64,000 nucleotides of DNA from Planctomycetota bacterium (GTDB taxonomy: Bacteria > Planctomycetota > J058). The stretch is from contig JAMLIC010000002.1 in the NCBI GenBank assembly GCA_023954375.1, forward strand, positions 62,001 through 126,000. The letters run 5' to 3'. Below are positions 18,032 to 26,385 of the stretch, one piece after another. Position numbers and translations under genes: made by a program. Under the pieces are notes generated by a model, which worked only from the letters and a program-made list of their open reading frames with translations, had not been told where the DNA came from and searched no databases. Position 1 is the stretch's first letter, and each line of letters begins with the position of its first letter.

Positions 18032-18444
18032 AGGTGCACGAGGAGGTGCTCCAGGTCCGCACCCCTGGCCAGGGCTTCGTCGACCTGAGCGCGCGGCTGG
18101 CCGAGGCCGTGGCGCGCAGCGGCGTGGTCACCGGGCTGTGCGTGGCCTTCGTGCAGCACACGTCGGCCAGCCTCGTGATCCAGGAGAACGCCGACCCGGC
18201 CGTGCGCCGCGACCTGGCGCGCTGGCTGGCCGACCTGGCCCCCACGACGCGCGCCTGGGAGCACGACGACGAGGGCGAGGACGACATGCCCGCGCACGCC
18301 CGCAGCGCGGTCACCCGCACGAGCGAGACGATCCCGGTGAGCGGCGGGCGCCTGGCGCTGGGCACCTGGCAGGGGCTCTACCTGTGGGAGCACCGCCGCG
18401 CGCCGCACACCCGGCGCGTCGTGGTGCACGTTCAGGGGCTCTGA
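18028..18444 (+). CDS. YjbQ/UPF0047 family protein
   Basis: 138 residues, full length for the YjbQ family, which has been linked to a secondary thiamine-phosphate synthase activity. Conserved segments are FVQHTSASLVIQENADP, the acidic EGEDDMPAHARS, and LALGTWQGLYLWEHR at the end. The conserved His residues of HTS, PAHA and WEHR likely coordinate metal. GTG 18028 overlaps the preceding stop by four bases. The end overlaps the convergent membrane-protein gene by 13 bp. Confidence 0.9.
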   Translation: MKVHEEVLQVRTPGQGFVDLSARLAEAVARSGVVTGLCVAFVQHTSASLVIQENADPAVRRDLARWLADLAPTTRAWEHDDEGEDDMPAHARSAVTRTSETIPVSGGRLALGTWQGLYLWEHRRAPHTRRVVVHVQGL

Positions 18445-19532
18445 TCGGCGTCGGCCGCGCGGCCCACCACCCGGCGCGCGAGCAGCGCCAGGACCACGCA
18501 CGCGGCCGCCCAGGCGCCGGCGGCGCCGGGCGCCCCGCCCAGGGCGCCGAGGTGCGGGGCGACGTGCTCGGTCAGGGCCTCGCGCAGGGGCGGCGGCGGC
18601 GGCCAGGGGAGGGCGACCTCCTCGAGCCCCCACAGGAGCGCGCCGGCGCCGGCGGCCGCCGGCAGGCTGGCGAACAGGAGCGCGCGGCCGCCCTCCGCGA
18701 CGACCCCTCCCCGGCGGGCCCGCAGGCGGCCGAGCGCCATGGCGAGCCAGGTGAAGAGCACGGTCAGGGCGAGGCCCACCTCCGTGGCCCACCCGGCGGC
18801 GAGGGCCAGGTCCGGCTCCATGTGGCTCGTGGGGAGGTCGTCGTGGGTGAGGCCATCGTCGTGGCCGTCGGGGCCGGCGCTCCAGCGCGCCTCCGGCGGG
18901 CCGCACCAGGCGTTGCCCCAGGGGTCGGTCGGGGCCCCGCGGGCGGCCGCGCCGGCGACGGCGAGGTCCGGGCGCAGGAGGCGCAGGAGCGGCGCGGCCG
19001 CGGGCGTGGCGACCAGGCACAGGAGCGCCAGCACGGCGGCCAGGCGGGGGACGAGGCCGACGCGCTCCGCGTCCTGCTCGTCCTGCTCGTCCTCCTCGTC
19101 CTCCTCGTCCTCGACCGGCGCGCCCGCGCTCGGCGGCGGACCGCGCCGCTCACGCTCACGGGTGGGCCTCGGCGGCGGCGCCGGTCGGCGGGGGGCCGGC
19201 CGCGCCGGCGCCTCGGGGGCGGGCGGCGGCGAGGGCGGGGCCAGGTCGGGTGCCGGTCCGTCCGGGGCCTTCCCCATGGCGATGTCGATCAGCCGCACCG
19301 ACTCGCCCACCTTGTCGGGGGCGTTGAAGCGCGACCGGTCGAGCGCGTTCATGTCGAGGTCGCCGACCTTGACCCCGCGCTTGTCGACCGTCTTGCGCAG
19401 GCGCTTCTTCTGCGCCGGCGAGGCGCCGAAGAAGGCGCGGGCCGCGCGCGAGCCGGCGCTCTTGATCGAGGACGCGAGCCGCCCGGCCGCACGGCGCCGG
19501 TCGTCGCGGTAGGTGCCGCGCTCCGAGGTCAC
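18432..19532 (-). CDS. Proline-rich multi-pass membrane protein, unknown function
   Basis: About 366 residues. An N-terminal basic region (RLASSIKSAGSRAARAFFG, KKRLRKTVDKRG) contains DLDMNALDRSRFNAPDKVGESVRLIDIAMGK. It is followed by a Pro/Ala-rich linker (about 100-150), an acidic EDEEDEEDEQDEQD patch and four or five hydrophobic helices. The long tail faces the cytosol if the positive-inside rule holds. Start GTG 19532 is tentative, with no strong ribosome site. The longer frame beginning at 19691 runs through repeat copy C and is unlikely. No family recognised. Confidence 0.6.
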   Translation of the reverse strand: MTSERGTYRDDRRRAAGRLASSIKSAGSRAARAFFGASPAQKKRLRKTVDKRGVKVGDLDMNALDRSRFNAPDKVGESVRLIDIAMGKAPDGPAPDLAPPSPPPAPEAPARPAPRRPAPPPRPTRERERRGPPPSAGAPVEDEEDEEDEQDEQDAERVGLVPRLAAVLALLCLVATPAAAPLLRLLRPDLAVAGAAARGAPTDPWGNAWCGPPEARWSAGPDGHDDGLTHDDLPTSHMEPDLALAAGWATEVGLALTVLFTWLAMALGRLRARRGGVVAEGGRALLFASLPAAAGAGALLWGLEEVALPWPPPPPLREALTEHVAPHLGALGGAPGAAGAWAAACVVLALLARRVVGRAADADQSP

Positions 19533-19600
19533 GAAGCCCAGGATAGCCAACGCGCGGCCCGCCGTGGCCGCGAAGAAGTTCTCTCCGCCGCTCGTCCTCG

Positions 19601-19703
19601 ACCCGCCAAAGCGAGCGATGGGGACGGGCGGAACGGGCCAGATCGTGCCAGTCCGGGACTTGCTCCGATCGCCCGCCCCTCGCGAGCGCATCGCTCATCC
19701 AGG
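19601..19703 (-). repeat. Dispersed hairpin repeat, copy C
   Basis: Minus-strand copy of the element at 1776. Read on the minus strand it starts CCTGGATGAGCGATGCGCTC and continues CGAGGGGCGGGCGATCGG, then through the GTCCCGGACTGGCACGA core to CCCCATCGCTCGC. Differences from copy A include CGATCGG for CGATGGG. It lies in the gap between the membrane-protein gene and the cyclophilin gene and reaches to about 50 bp before the latter's start. Confidence 0.8.
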
Positions 19704-19753
19704 CCTTGCCCGCTGGCCGCCGCGCGGTTCGAATCCCGGCCGAGAGGTGACCC

Positions 19754-20265
<512 letters not shown>

Positions 20266-20269
<4 letters not shown>

Positions 20270-22725
20270 TCGCTCAGCTCGCGCCGCCAGACCTCGCCCA
20301 GCGCCCCGCGGAGGAGCGGGTAGCGGCGCTCGTAGCGGCGCAGCTGCTCGCGCGAGCGCGGCACGAGGAGCGAGAACCCGCACCACGACCCGGCCAGCGG
20401 CGCGCCGAAGCGCTCCCCGGCCAGCGGCGAGGTCTCGCGGACAAGGACGAGCTCGCGCTCGACCCAGGCGGCGAAGGCCTCGACGGCCGCCGGGTCGAGC
20501 GCGGGGTCGTCGCGGGCGAGGGCGCGCAGGAGCGCCAGGCCGTCGACGAAGACCTCGGCGTCCTCGTCTCGCCCGGCGCCGAAGGTCGCCCAGCGGGCGA
20601 GGTCCTGGTCGCGGCGCAGCGTCACGCTCGGGCGGGCGGCGAGCGGGCCGAGGAGCGCCTCGAGGCGGCCGGGGAGCGCCTCGAGCGCGGCGCCGTCCAG
20701 GGCGGAGTAGGCGGCGAACATGTCGGCCGCGTCGCCCTCGGCGATGAACCGGGCCAGGGCGCGGCCGTCGGCGTCGGGGGCGGCGGCGAGGCGCTCGAGC
20801 GCGCGCCCGTAGTAGTGGTTCGGCGCGCCGAGGGTCGCCTGGGAGGCCATGACCACGCGCGCCGCCGCGCCGAGCGCCTGCAGGTTCTCGAGCTGGCCGC
20901 GCGCGGCCTGCTGCAGGAACAGGAGCTCGACGTCGCGGCCGCGGGCCCGCAGGCGCGCGCGCAGGTCGGCGACGGCGCCGGCGACGTCGAGGACGTCGAG
21001 CCAGCGGCCCGGGGCCGGGTGGGCGTCGTGGCAGGTCTGGTCGAGGCGGCCGCCGAAGCCCAGGAGCACGATCGCCAGGCGCGGCGCGGGGAGTGCCTCG
21101 TCGACCCACTCGAGGAAGCCGCGGAAGGTGCCGAGCGAGGCGGAGTCCTCCTCGTCGAGGGCCCGCTCGACCGGCTCGGCCCCCGCCCGGAGCAGGTGGC
21201 GGCGGATGCCGCCCGGGCCCTCGAGGTCCGCCTGGACCGCGACGGCCACCTGGTCGCCCCGGAGGCCCTCGGCCAGGGCGCGCACGATCACCGGCCCCTG
21301 CCTGGAGAGCGGGCCGTCGTAGGGCATGTAGTAGGCGACCCCCCAGGCGAGCGGGGGCGCCTCCGTCGGGGCGGGGGCCGGCGGCGGCTCGGCCGGGGGC
21401 TCGACCGGGGGCTCGACCGCGGCCTCGGGCACCCCGGACGGCGCGCCGGACGGCGGCGGCCCGGACAGGGCGACCGCCGCCACCCCCGCCCCGGCGAGGA
21501 GGGCGAGGGCGAGGAGGGCGAGCGGGGCGCGGCGGCGCGCGGGCGCGCCCGCCGACCGCTCGGGCGCCGCGAGGACGCCCTCGAGGTCGCGGGCGAGCGC
21601 CTCGGCGGACGGCGTGCGCCGGGCCGGGACTCTCCGCAGGGCGCGGAGGCAGGCGGCGCCGAGCGCCCGCGGGACGTCGGGCGCGAGCGCCTCGGGCGGG
21701 GTCGGGTCCTCGTGCAGGACCTTCGTCGTGAGCTCGGCCAGCGACGCCGCGTCGTGGGGCGGGCGCCCGGTGAGCGCCATGTAGAGGATCGCGCCCAGCG
21801 CGTAGACGTCGACGCGCGGGTCGCGCGCCCGCTCGCCCCGGAGCTGCTCGGGGGCCATGAACAGCGGCGTCCCCACGACCTCGCCCGTGCGCGTGAGCGA
21901 GCGCGCGAGGTCGGCCGCCCGGGCCAGGCCGAAGTCGGTCACCCGCGGGCGGCCCGTCCCCTCCTCCAGGATGATGTTCCCCGGCTTGAGGTCGCGGTGG
22001 AGGACCCCCGCGGTGTGCGTCGCCGCGAGCGTGCGCGCCAGCGCGGCGACCAGCGCGGCCGCGTCGCGCCAGGGGAGCGGCCCGCGGTCCAGGCGCTCCT
22101 TGAGCGTCGGCCCCGGGCAGTGCTCCATGGCGTAGTAGTGGAAGGGCCCGAGCTGGCCCACGTCGACCACGGCCACGACGCCCGGGTCCTGGACCTTGCT
22201 CGCCGCCGCGGCCTCCAGGCGGAAGCGCGCGAGCGTCTGCGCGTCCACGGCGTCGGGGCGCAGGAGCTTGAGGGCGAAGCGCCGCTCGAGCCCCTCGCGC
22301 TGCGCCAGGTAGACGACCCCGTAGGAGCCGCCGCCGAGGCGCGCCAGGAGGTGCCACGACCCGAGCCGCGCCGGCGGCTCCGGGAGCGCGGCCGGCACCG
22401 GGCGCCACGCGAGGCCGGACGCCGGCGCCGCCTCGACCTTCGCGAGCTCGCGCCCGCAGCGCGGGCAGGCGAGGCGCGGGAGCGCGGCCAGGTCGTCGAA
22501 CGGGACCTGCCCGCCGCAGCCGGCGCACGCCCAGACCGCGCCGCGCAGCTCGTCGAGCAGCTGCCCGAGCTGCAGCCCGCCCACCCACCGCTCGCGCACG
22601 AGCACCGCGGCCAGCCGCTCCGACCCGGACGCGAGGAGCGCCCGCCCGGCGGCGGCGAGCTGCTCGGCGCCGACGAGCCCGCGCGCCCGCGCCTCCCTGC
22701 CCAGGGCCTCGTCCTGCGCGTTCAG
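20266..22725 (-). CDS. Ser/Thr protein kinase fused to a degenerate clostripain (C11)-like domain
   Basis: Up to 819 residues. Order: a short helical segment, a zinc ribbon (CAGCGGQ...CPRCG), the kinase domain ([24 protein letters not shown]) and one transmembrane helix ([21 protein letters not shown]). A Pro-rich linker then leads to a C-terminal domain with the layout of C11 peptidases ([47 protein letters not shown]). Where active C11 enzymes have DHGGG and DAC, this has GFGG and QQAA, so both catalytic residues are missing. It probably phosphorylates proteins in the cytosol and uses the outside domain for sensing or binding. The frame's first GTG is 22605, but a CTG at 22725 with GGGAGGGG upstream restores an N-terminal extension common in these kinases. 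Confidence 0.85.
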
Positions 22726-22854
22726 CGGCCCCTCCCGGGCGGGCGAGCATAGCAGGCCCTGACCGGCCGGCGACGCGCCCGGCGAGGCGGGTCGCCGCCG
22801 CCGCGGCGGGATGAGCGTGGCGGATGCGCTCCCCCGCCATCACAATGGGCCCCC

Positions 22855-23628
22855 GTGTCCGGAGCCCCGAGGGAGTGGATCGGCCGCCGCGCGCTCATCG
22901 CGGCCCTCGTGCGCCGCGCCGTGATCGCCCGCTACCGCGGCACGAGCGTCGGCTTCCTGTGGACCTTCCTGCACCCGGCGGTGCTCTTCGCCGCCTACGC
23001 GCTGGTGTTCGGGGTCTACGTCCGGGTCGACGTCGAGCGCTACCCCGCCTTCCTCATCGCGGGCCTCCTCCCCTGGACCTGGTTCGCGCAGTCGGTCGCG
23101 ATCGGGACGACGTCGATCCTGGGCGACGCGCCGTTCGTCCGGCAGGGGGCGTTCCCCCCCTCGCTCTCGCCCCTGGTCGCGTCGCTCGCCGGGCTCGTGA
23201 ACTTCGCCCTCGGCCTGCCGGTGCTCCTCGTGGCGCTCGCGCTCCTGGGCGTGCCCCCTGGCCGCTGGCTCCTGCTCGCCCCGGTCGTGGCGCTCCTCCA
23301 GCTCGGCCTGGTCCTCGGCCTCTCGCTCATGCTGGCCGCGCTCTGCGTGCGCTACCGCGACGTGATCCAGCTCGTGCAGTCCGTCCTGCCGGTGCTGTTC
23401 CTGCTCACGCCGGTCGCCTACCCGGCGGAGCTCGTGCCGGCGCGCTGGCGCTGGGTCGTGGACCTCAACCCGATCGCGCACCTCGTCCAGGCCTGGCAGG
23501 ACGTCCTCCTGGGCCGGCCGCCCGAGCCTCGGCACCTGGCCGTCTGCGCCGTCGCCGCGGCGGTCTCGTGCGCGGCGGGGTGCCTCGTGCTCGAGGCCCT
23601 GCGCGACCGGATCCCGGAGGAGCTGTGA
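22855..23628 (+). CDS. ABC-2 polysaccharide export permease
   Basis: 257 residues with about six membrane helices, matching ABC2-type permeases of the KpsM/Wzm/TagG group that export O-antigen, capsule or teichoic acid-type polymers. Typical features are the N-terminal LVRRAVIARYRGTSVGFLWTFLHP motif, FLIAGLLPWTWF in the second helix and RYRDVIQLVQSVLPVLFLLTPVAYP near the end. The GTG at 22855 is the start. The ATPase partner follows with a 4-base overlap. Confidence 0.88.
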   Translation: MSGAPREWIGRRALIAALVRRAVIARYRGTSVGFLWTFLHPAVLFAAYALVFGVYVRVDVERYPAFLIAGLLPWTWFAQSVAIGTTSILGDAPFVRQGAFPPSLSPLVASLAGLVNFALGLPVLLVALALLGVPPGRWLLLAPVVALLQLGLVLGLSLMLAALCVRYRDVIQLVQSVLPVLFLLTPVAYPAELVPARWRWVVDLNPIAHLVQAWQDVLLGRPPEPRHLAVCAVAAAVSCAAGCLVLEALRDRIPEEL

Positions 23629-24395
23629 CGCCGCCGATGGTGCTCGTGGAGCGCGCCTCGAAGCGGTTCAGCTACCGGCCGTACGCGCGCGGCTCGCTCA
23701 CGCTCAAGAGCGCGCTCCTCGACGCGCTCCTGCTCCGCCCACGGCCGCAGCGCGTGGTCGTCGACGCGCTGACGGACGTCTCGCTCGCGGTCGAGCGCGG
23801 CGGGTCGCTCGGGGTGATCGGCAGGAACGGCGCGGGGAAGACCACGCTCCTGCGCCTGCTCGCCGGCGTCTACCGCCCGGACCGCGGGGTCGTCCGCGTG
23901 AGCGGCCGGCGGGGGCTCCTGATCGACCTCGGCGCGGGGTTCCACCCCGACCTGTCCGGCTGGGAGAACGCCGAGGTCGCCGCGCTGATCGCGGGCTTCG
24001 ACCGCCGGGAGCTGCAGGCGCGGCTCTCGGAGATCGTGGACTTCGCGGAGCTCCACGGCGCGATGGACGCGCCGGTGCGCACCTACTCCGCCGGGATGAC
24101 GGTGCGGCTCGGCTTCTCCGTGGCCGCCTGCCTCGTGCCCGACGTGCTCATCGTCGACGAGGTGCTCGCGGTGGGCGACGCGCGCTTCCAGGAGAAGTGC
24201 CGGGCCCGCGTCGCGGCGCTCCGCGCCCAGGGCGTCGCCATGGTCCTCGTGAGCCACGACCTCGCGCTGGTCGAGGCGACCTGCGACCGCGTCCTGGTCC
24301 TCGAGGGCGGGCGCGTGACCGACGAGGGCCCGGCGGCCGACGTGTGCGCGCGGCAGCGCGGCCGCGCGGCGCCGGCGGCGGGGTCGGAGGCCTGA
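23625..24395 (+). CDS. Polysaccharide ABC exporter ATPase
   Basis: 256 residues, KpsT/Wzt/TagH-type ATPase partnering the permease just upstream. Walker A is GRNGAGKTT, the signature region is YSAGMTVRLGF (S-A-G-M-x-x-R-L is the polysaccharide-export version) and Walker B is DVLIVDEVLAVGD. It lacks the C-terminal carbohydrate-binding domain found in some Wzt proteins, so chain-end recognition is not built in. GTG 23625 overlaps the permease stop and is preceded by CGGAGGAG. Confidence 0.9.
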   Translation: MTPPMVLVERASKRFSYRPYARGSLTLKSALLDALLLRPRPQRVVVDALTDVSLAVERGGSLGVIGRNGAGKTTLLRLLAGVYRPDRGVVRVSGRRGLLIDLGAGFHPDLSGWENAEVAALIAGFDRRELQARLSEIVDFAELHGAMDAPVRTYSAGMTVRLGFSVAACLVPDVLIVDEVLAVGDARFQEKCRARVAALRAQGVAMVLVSHDLALVEATCDRVLVLEGGRVTDEGPAADVCARQRGRAAPAAGSEA

Positions 24396-24450
24396 GGCGG
24401 CGCCCCTCCGCCTTCCCCCCGGGCGCGCCGCGGGCGATGATCCCCCCGCG

Positions 24451-26385
24451 ATGATCCGCCGCCGCGACGCGCTCGACGACTACGCCCGCCTCCTCGAGCG
24501 GGGCACTCCGGAGCGGCGGCTCCTCGACCGGGTCCCGTGGGTGCTCGACACCCACCAGCAGCCTGCCCACGAGCTCGTGCGGGCGCTCCCGTCGGAGGCC
24601 CGGCGGCTGGCCGAGCTCGAGCCCGCGCCGCTCTTCTCGATCATCACGCCGCTCAAGGACACGCCGCCGCGCCTCCTCGAGGAGACCCTCGCCTCGTGCC
24701 GGCTCCAGTCGTGGCAGCGCTGGGAGCTCCTGCTCGTCGACGACGGCAGCGCGCGCCGCGCCCACCTCCCGCTCGCCCGGGACATGGCGCGGCGCGACCC
24801 GCGGCTGCGGCTGCTGGAGCTCCCGCGCGCCGAGGGGATCAGCGCCGCGCGCAACGCGGCCCTGGAGCTCGCGGAGGGGGACCACGTCCTCCTGCTCGAC
24901 CACGACGACCTGCTCCACCCGTCGGCGCTCGGGCTCTTCGCGACGCGGCTCGCCATGGACCCCGGCCTCGACCTCGTGTTCGCGAACGAGGCGAAGATCG
25001 ACGAGGGGTCGCGCGAGCTCTCGGAGTTCCTGTCGAAGCCCGAGCTCGACCCGTTCACGCTGCTGCGCGTGAACTACGTCGCGCACGGCCTGGTCGTGCG
25101 GCGCGAGACCCTCGACGCGCTGAAGGCGCGGGAGGGGGAGGTCTTCCGCGGCCGCTTCGACGGCGCGGAGGACCACGACCTGCTCGTCCGGCTCGCGACC
25201 GCGGCGCCGGCCCCTCGGACCGAGCACCTGCCGCTGTTCCTCTATTACTGGCGTCGCGCCGCGACGAGCACCGCCCGCTCGCTGGCCGCGAAGCCCGAGG
25301 CGATGGTCCGGGCCGAGGAGATGCTCCGGGAGCACCTCGCGCGGCGCTTCGGCCAGGACGGCTTCGAGCTCGACCCGCCCGGCTCCCCGCGCGGGAACAC
25401 GCGGTTCAGCGTCCGGCCCCGCATCCCCGCCGGAGCCCCGCCGACGCTCGGAGTCATCCTCCCGTTCCGCGACGAGGTGGAGGTGACGCTCCGCGCCCTC
25501 GAGGCGCTCGAGCGGCAGGACTGCACCGTCGACGTCCGGGTGGTGCTCGTGGACAACGGCTCGACGCGCCCCGGGACGGCGAGCGCGCTCGAGGGGTGGC
25601 TCGCGCGGCCGAGGCGGCGGAGCTACCAGCTCGTGCGGGACCCCGGCGCGTTCAACTTCGCCCGGATCAACAACGAGGCGGTGCGCGCGCACGCCCTCGA
25701 CCGGGACCTGCTCCTGTTCCTGAACAACGACGTGGAGCTGGTCTCCCGCGACGCCGTCGAGGTGATGGCGGCGCACCTGCTCCGCGAGCCCGGCTGCGGC
25801 TTCGTCGGGCTGCGCCTGCTCTACCCCGATCGGACCGAGGTGCAGCACGGAGGCGTGGTGGTCTGCGGCGGCTTCACGGGGGCCGGCTACTACTCGATCG
25901 ACCACGCCCGCGGCGCGCGAGAGTTCGTGACGGACGAGCACGTCGCGCTCGCCGTCACGTTCGCCTGCGCGATGACCCGGCGGGAGACGTTCGAGCGCCT
26001 CGGAGGCCTCGACGCGCGGCTCTTCCCCAACGGCTTCGGGGACGTGGACATCAGCCTCCGCGCCCTCTCGCTCGGGCTGCGCAACCACTACTTCGGCACG
26101 CTCGAGGGCGTGCATCACGAAGGCTTCACCCGCGGGCGGACGTGCGAGGACGCCGAGATCGCCGCGCTGCACGAGCGCCACGCTGCCGTCCTCGCGCGCT
26201 GGCGCCTGCGCCAGCTCGCCTACGACCTGCAGCCGCGCTGGGCCGCCCGGACCGGCGGGGTCGAGCGGGGCGGGCTCCCGCTCCGTTATCGGCTCGTCGA
26301 CCGCCTCAACGACGCCCTGAGGGGCGCCCTCGGCGGCTGGCACTCGCGGCTCCGGGACCGCCTGGACCGCAGAGCGCCGGGGTGA
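24451..26385 (+). CDS. Two-domain family 2 glycosyltransferase
   Basis: 644 residues with two GT-A (GT2) domains. Domain 1 (about 60-300) has FSIITPLKD, LLLVDDGS and DHDD; domain 2 (about 340-600) has LGVILPFRDE, VVLVDNGS, LFLNNDVEL and FPNGFGDVDISLR. This O-antigen/rhamnan-type arrangement suggests alternate transfer of two sugars in building a surface polymer at the inner membrane. There is no transmembrane helix. It lies 55 bp after the exporter ATPase and overlaps the next gene by four bases, so all four genes likely form one operon. Confidence 0.88.
   Translation: MIRRRDALDDYARLLERGTPERRLLDRVPWVLDTHQQPAHELVRALPSEARRLAELEPAPLFSIITPLKDTPPRLLEETLASCRLQSWQRWELLLVDDGSARRAHLPLARDMARRDPRLRLLELPRAEGISAARNAALELAEGDHVLLLDHDDLLHPSALGLFATRLAMDPGLDLVFANEAKIDEGSRELSEFLSKPELDPFTLLRVNYVAHGLVVRRETLDALKAREGEVFRGRFDGAEDHDLLVRLATAAPAPRTEHLPLFLYYWRRAATSTARSLAAKPEAMVRAEEMLREHLARRFGQDGFELDPPGSPRGNTRFSVRPRIPAGAPPTLGVILPFRDEVEVTLRALEALERQDCTVDVRVVLVDNGSTRPGTASALEGWLARPRRRSYQLVRDPGAFNFARINNEAVRAHALDRDLLLFLNNDVELVSRDAVEVMAAHLLREPGCGFVGLRLLYPDRTEVQHGGVVVCGGFTGAGYYSIDHARGAREFVTDEHVALAVTFACAMTRRETFERLGGLDARLFPNGFGDVDISLRALSLGLRNHYFGTLEGVHHEGFTRGRTCEDAEIAALHERHAAVLARWRLRQLAYDLQPRWAARTGGVERGGLPLRYRLVDRLNDALRGALGGWHSRLRDRLDRRAPG

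Noticed and set aside
19070..19115. GTCCTGCTC/GTCCTCCTC repeats as a possible microsatellite or CRISPR-like array
   Set aside because: They lie within a reading frame and encode the acidic Glu/Asp run of the membrane protein; there are no spacers.
18432..19691. N-terminally extended version of the Pro-rich membrane protein
   Set aside because: The extra residues translate repeat copy C and have no ribosome site; the GTG at 19532 is preferred.
19715..19750. GGTTCGAATCCCGG, a tRNA T-loop-like sequence before the cyclophilin gene
   Set aside because: The flanking bases do not form a proper T-stem and no D-arm, anticodon arm or matching acceptor stem is present upstream.
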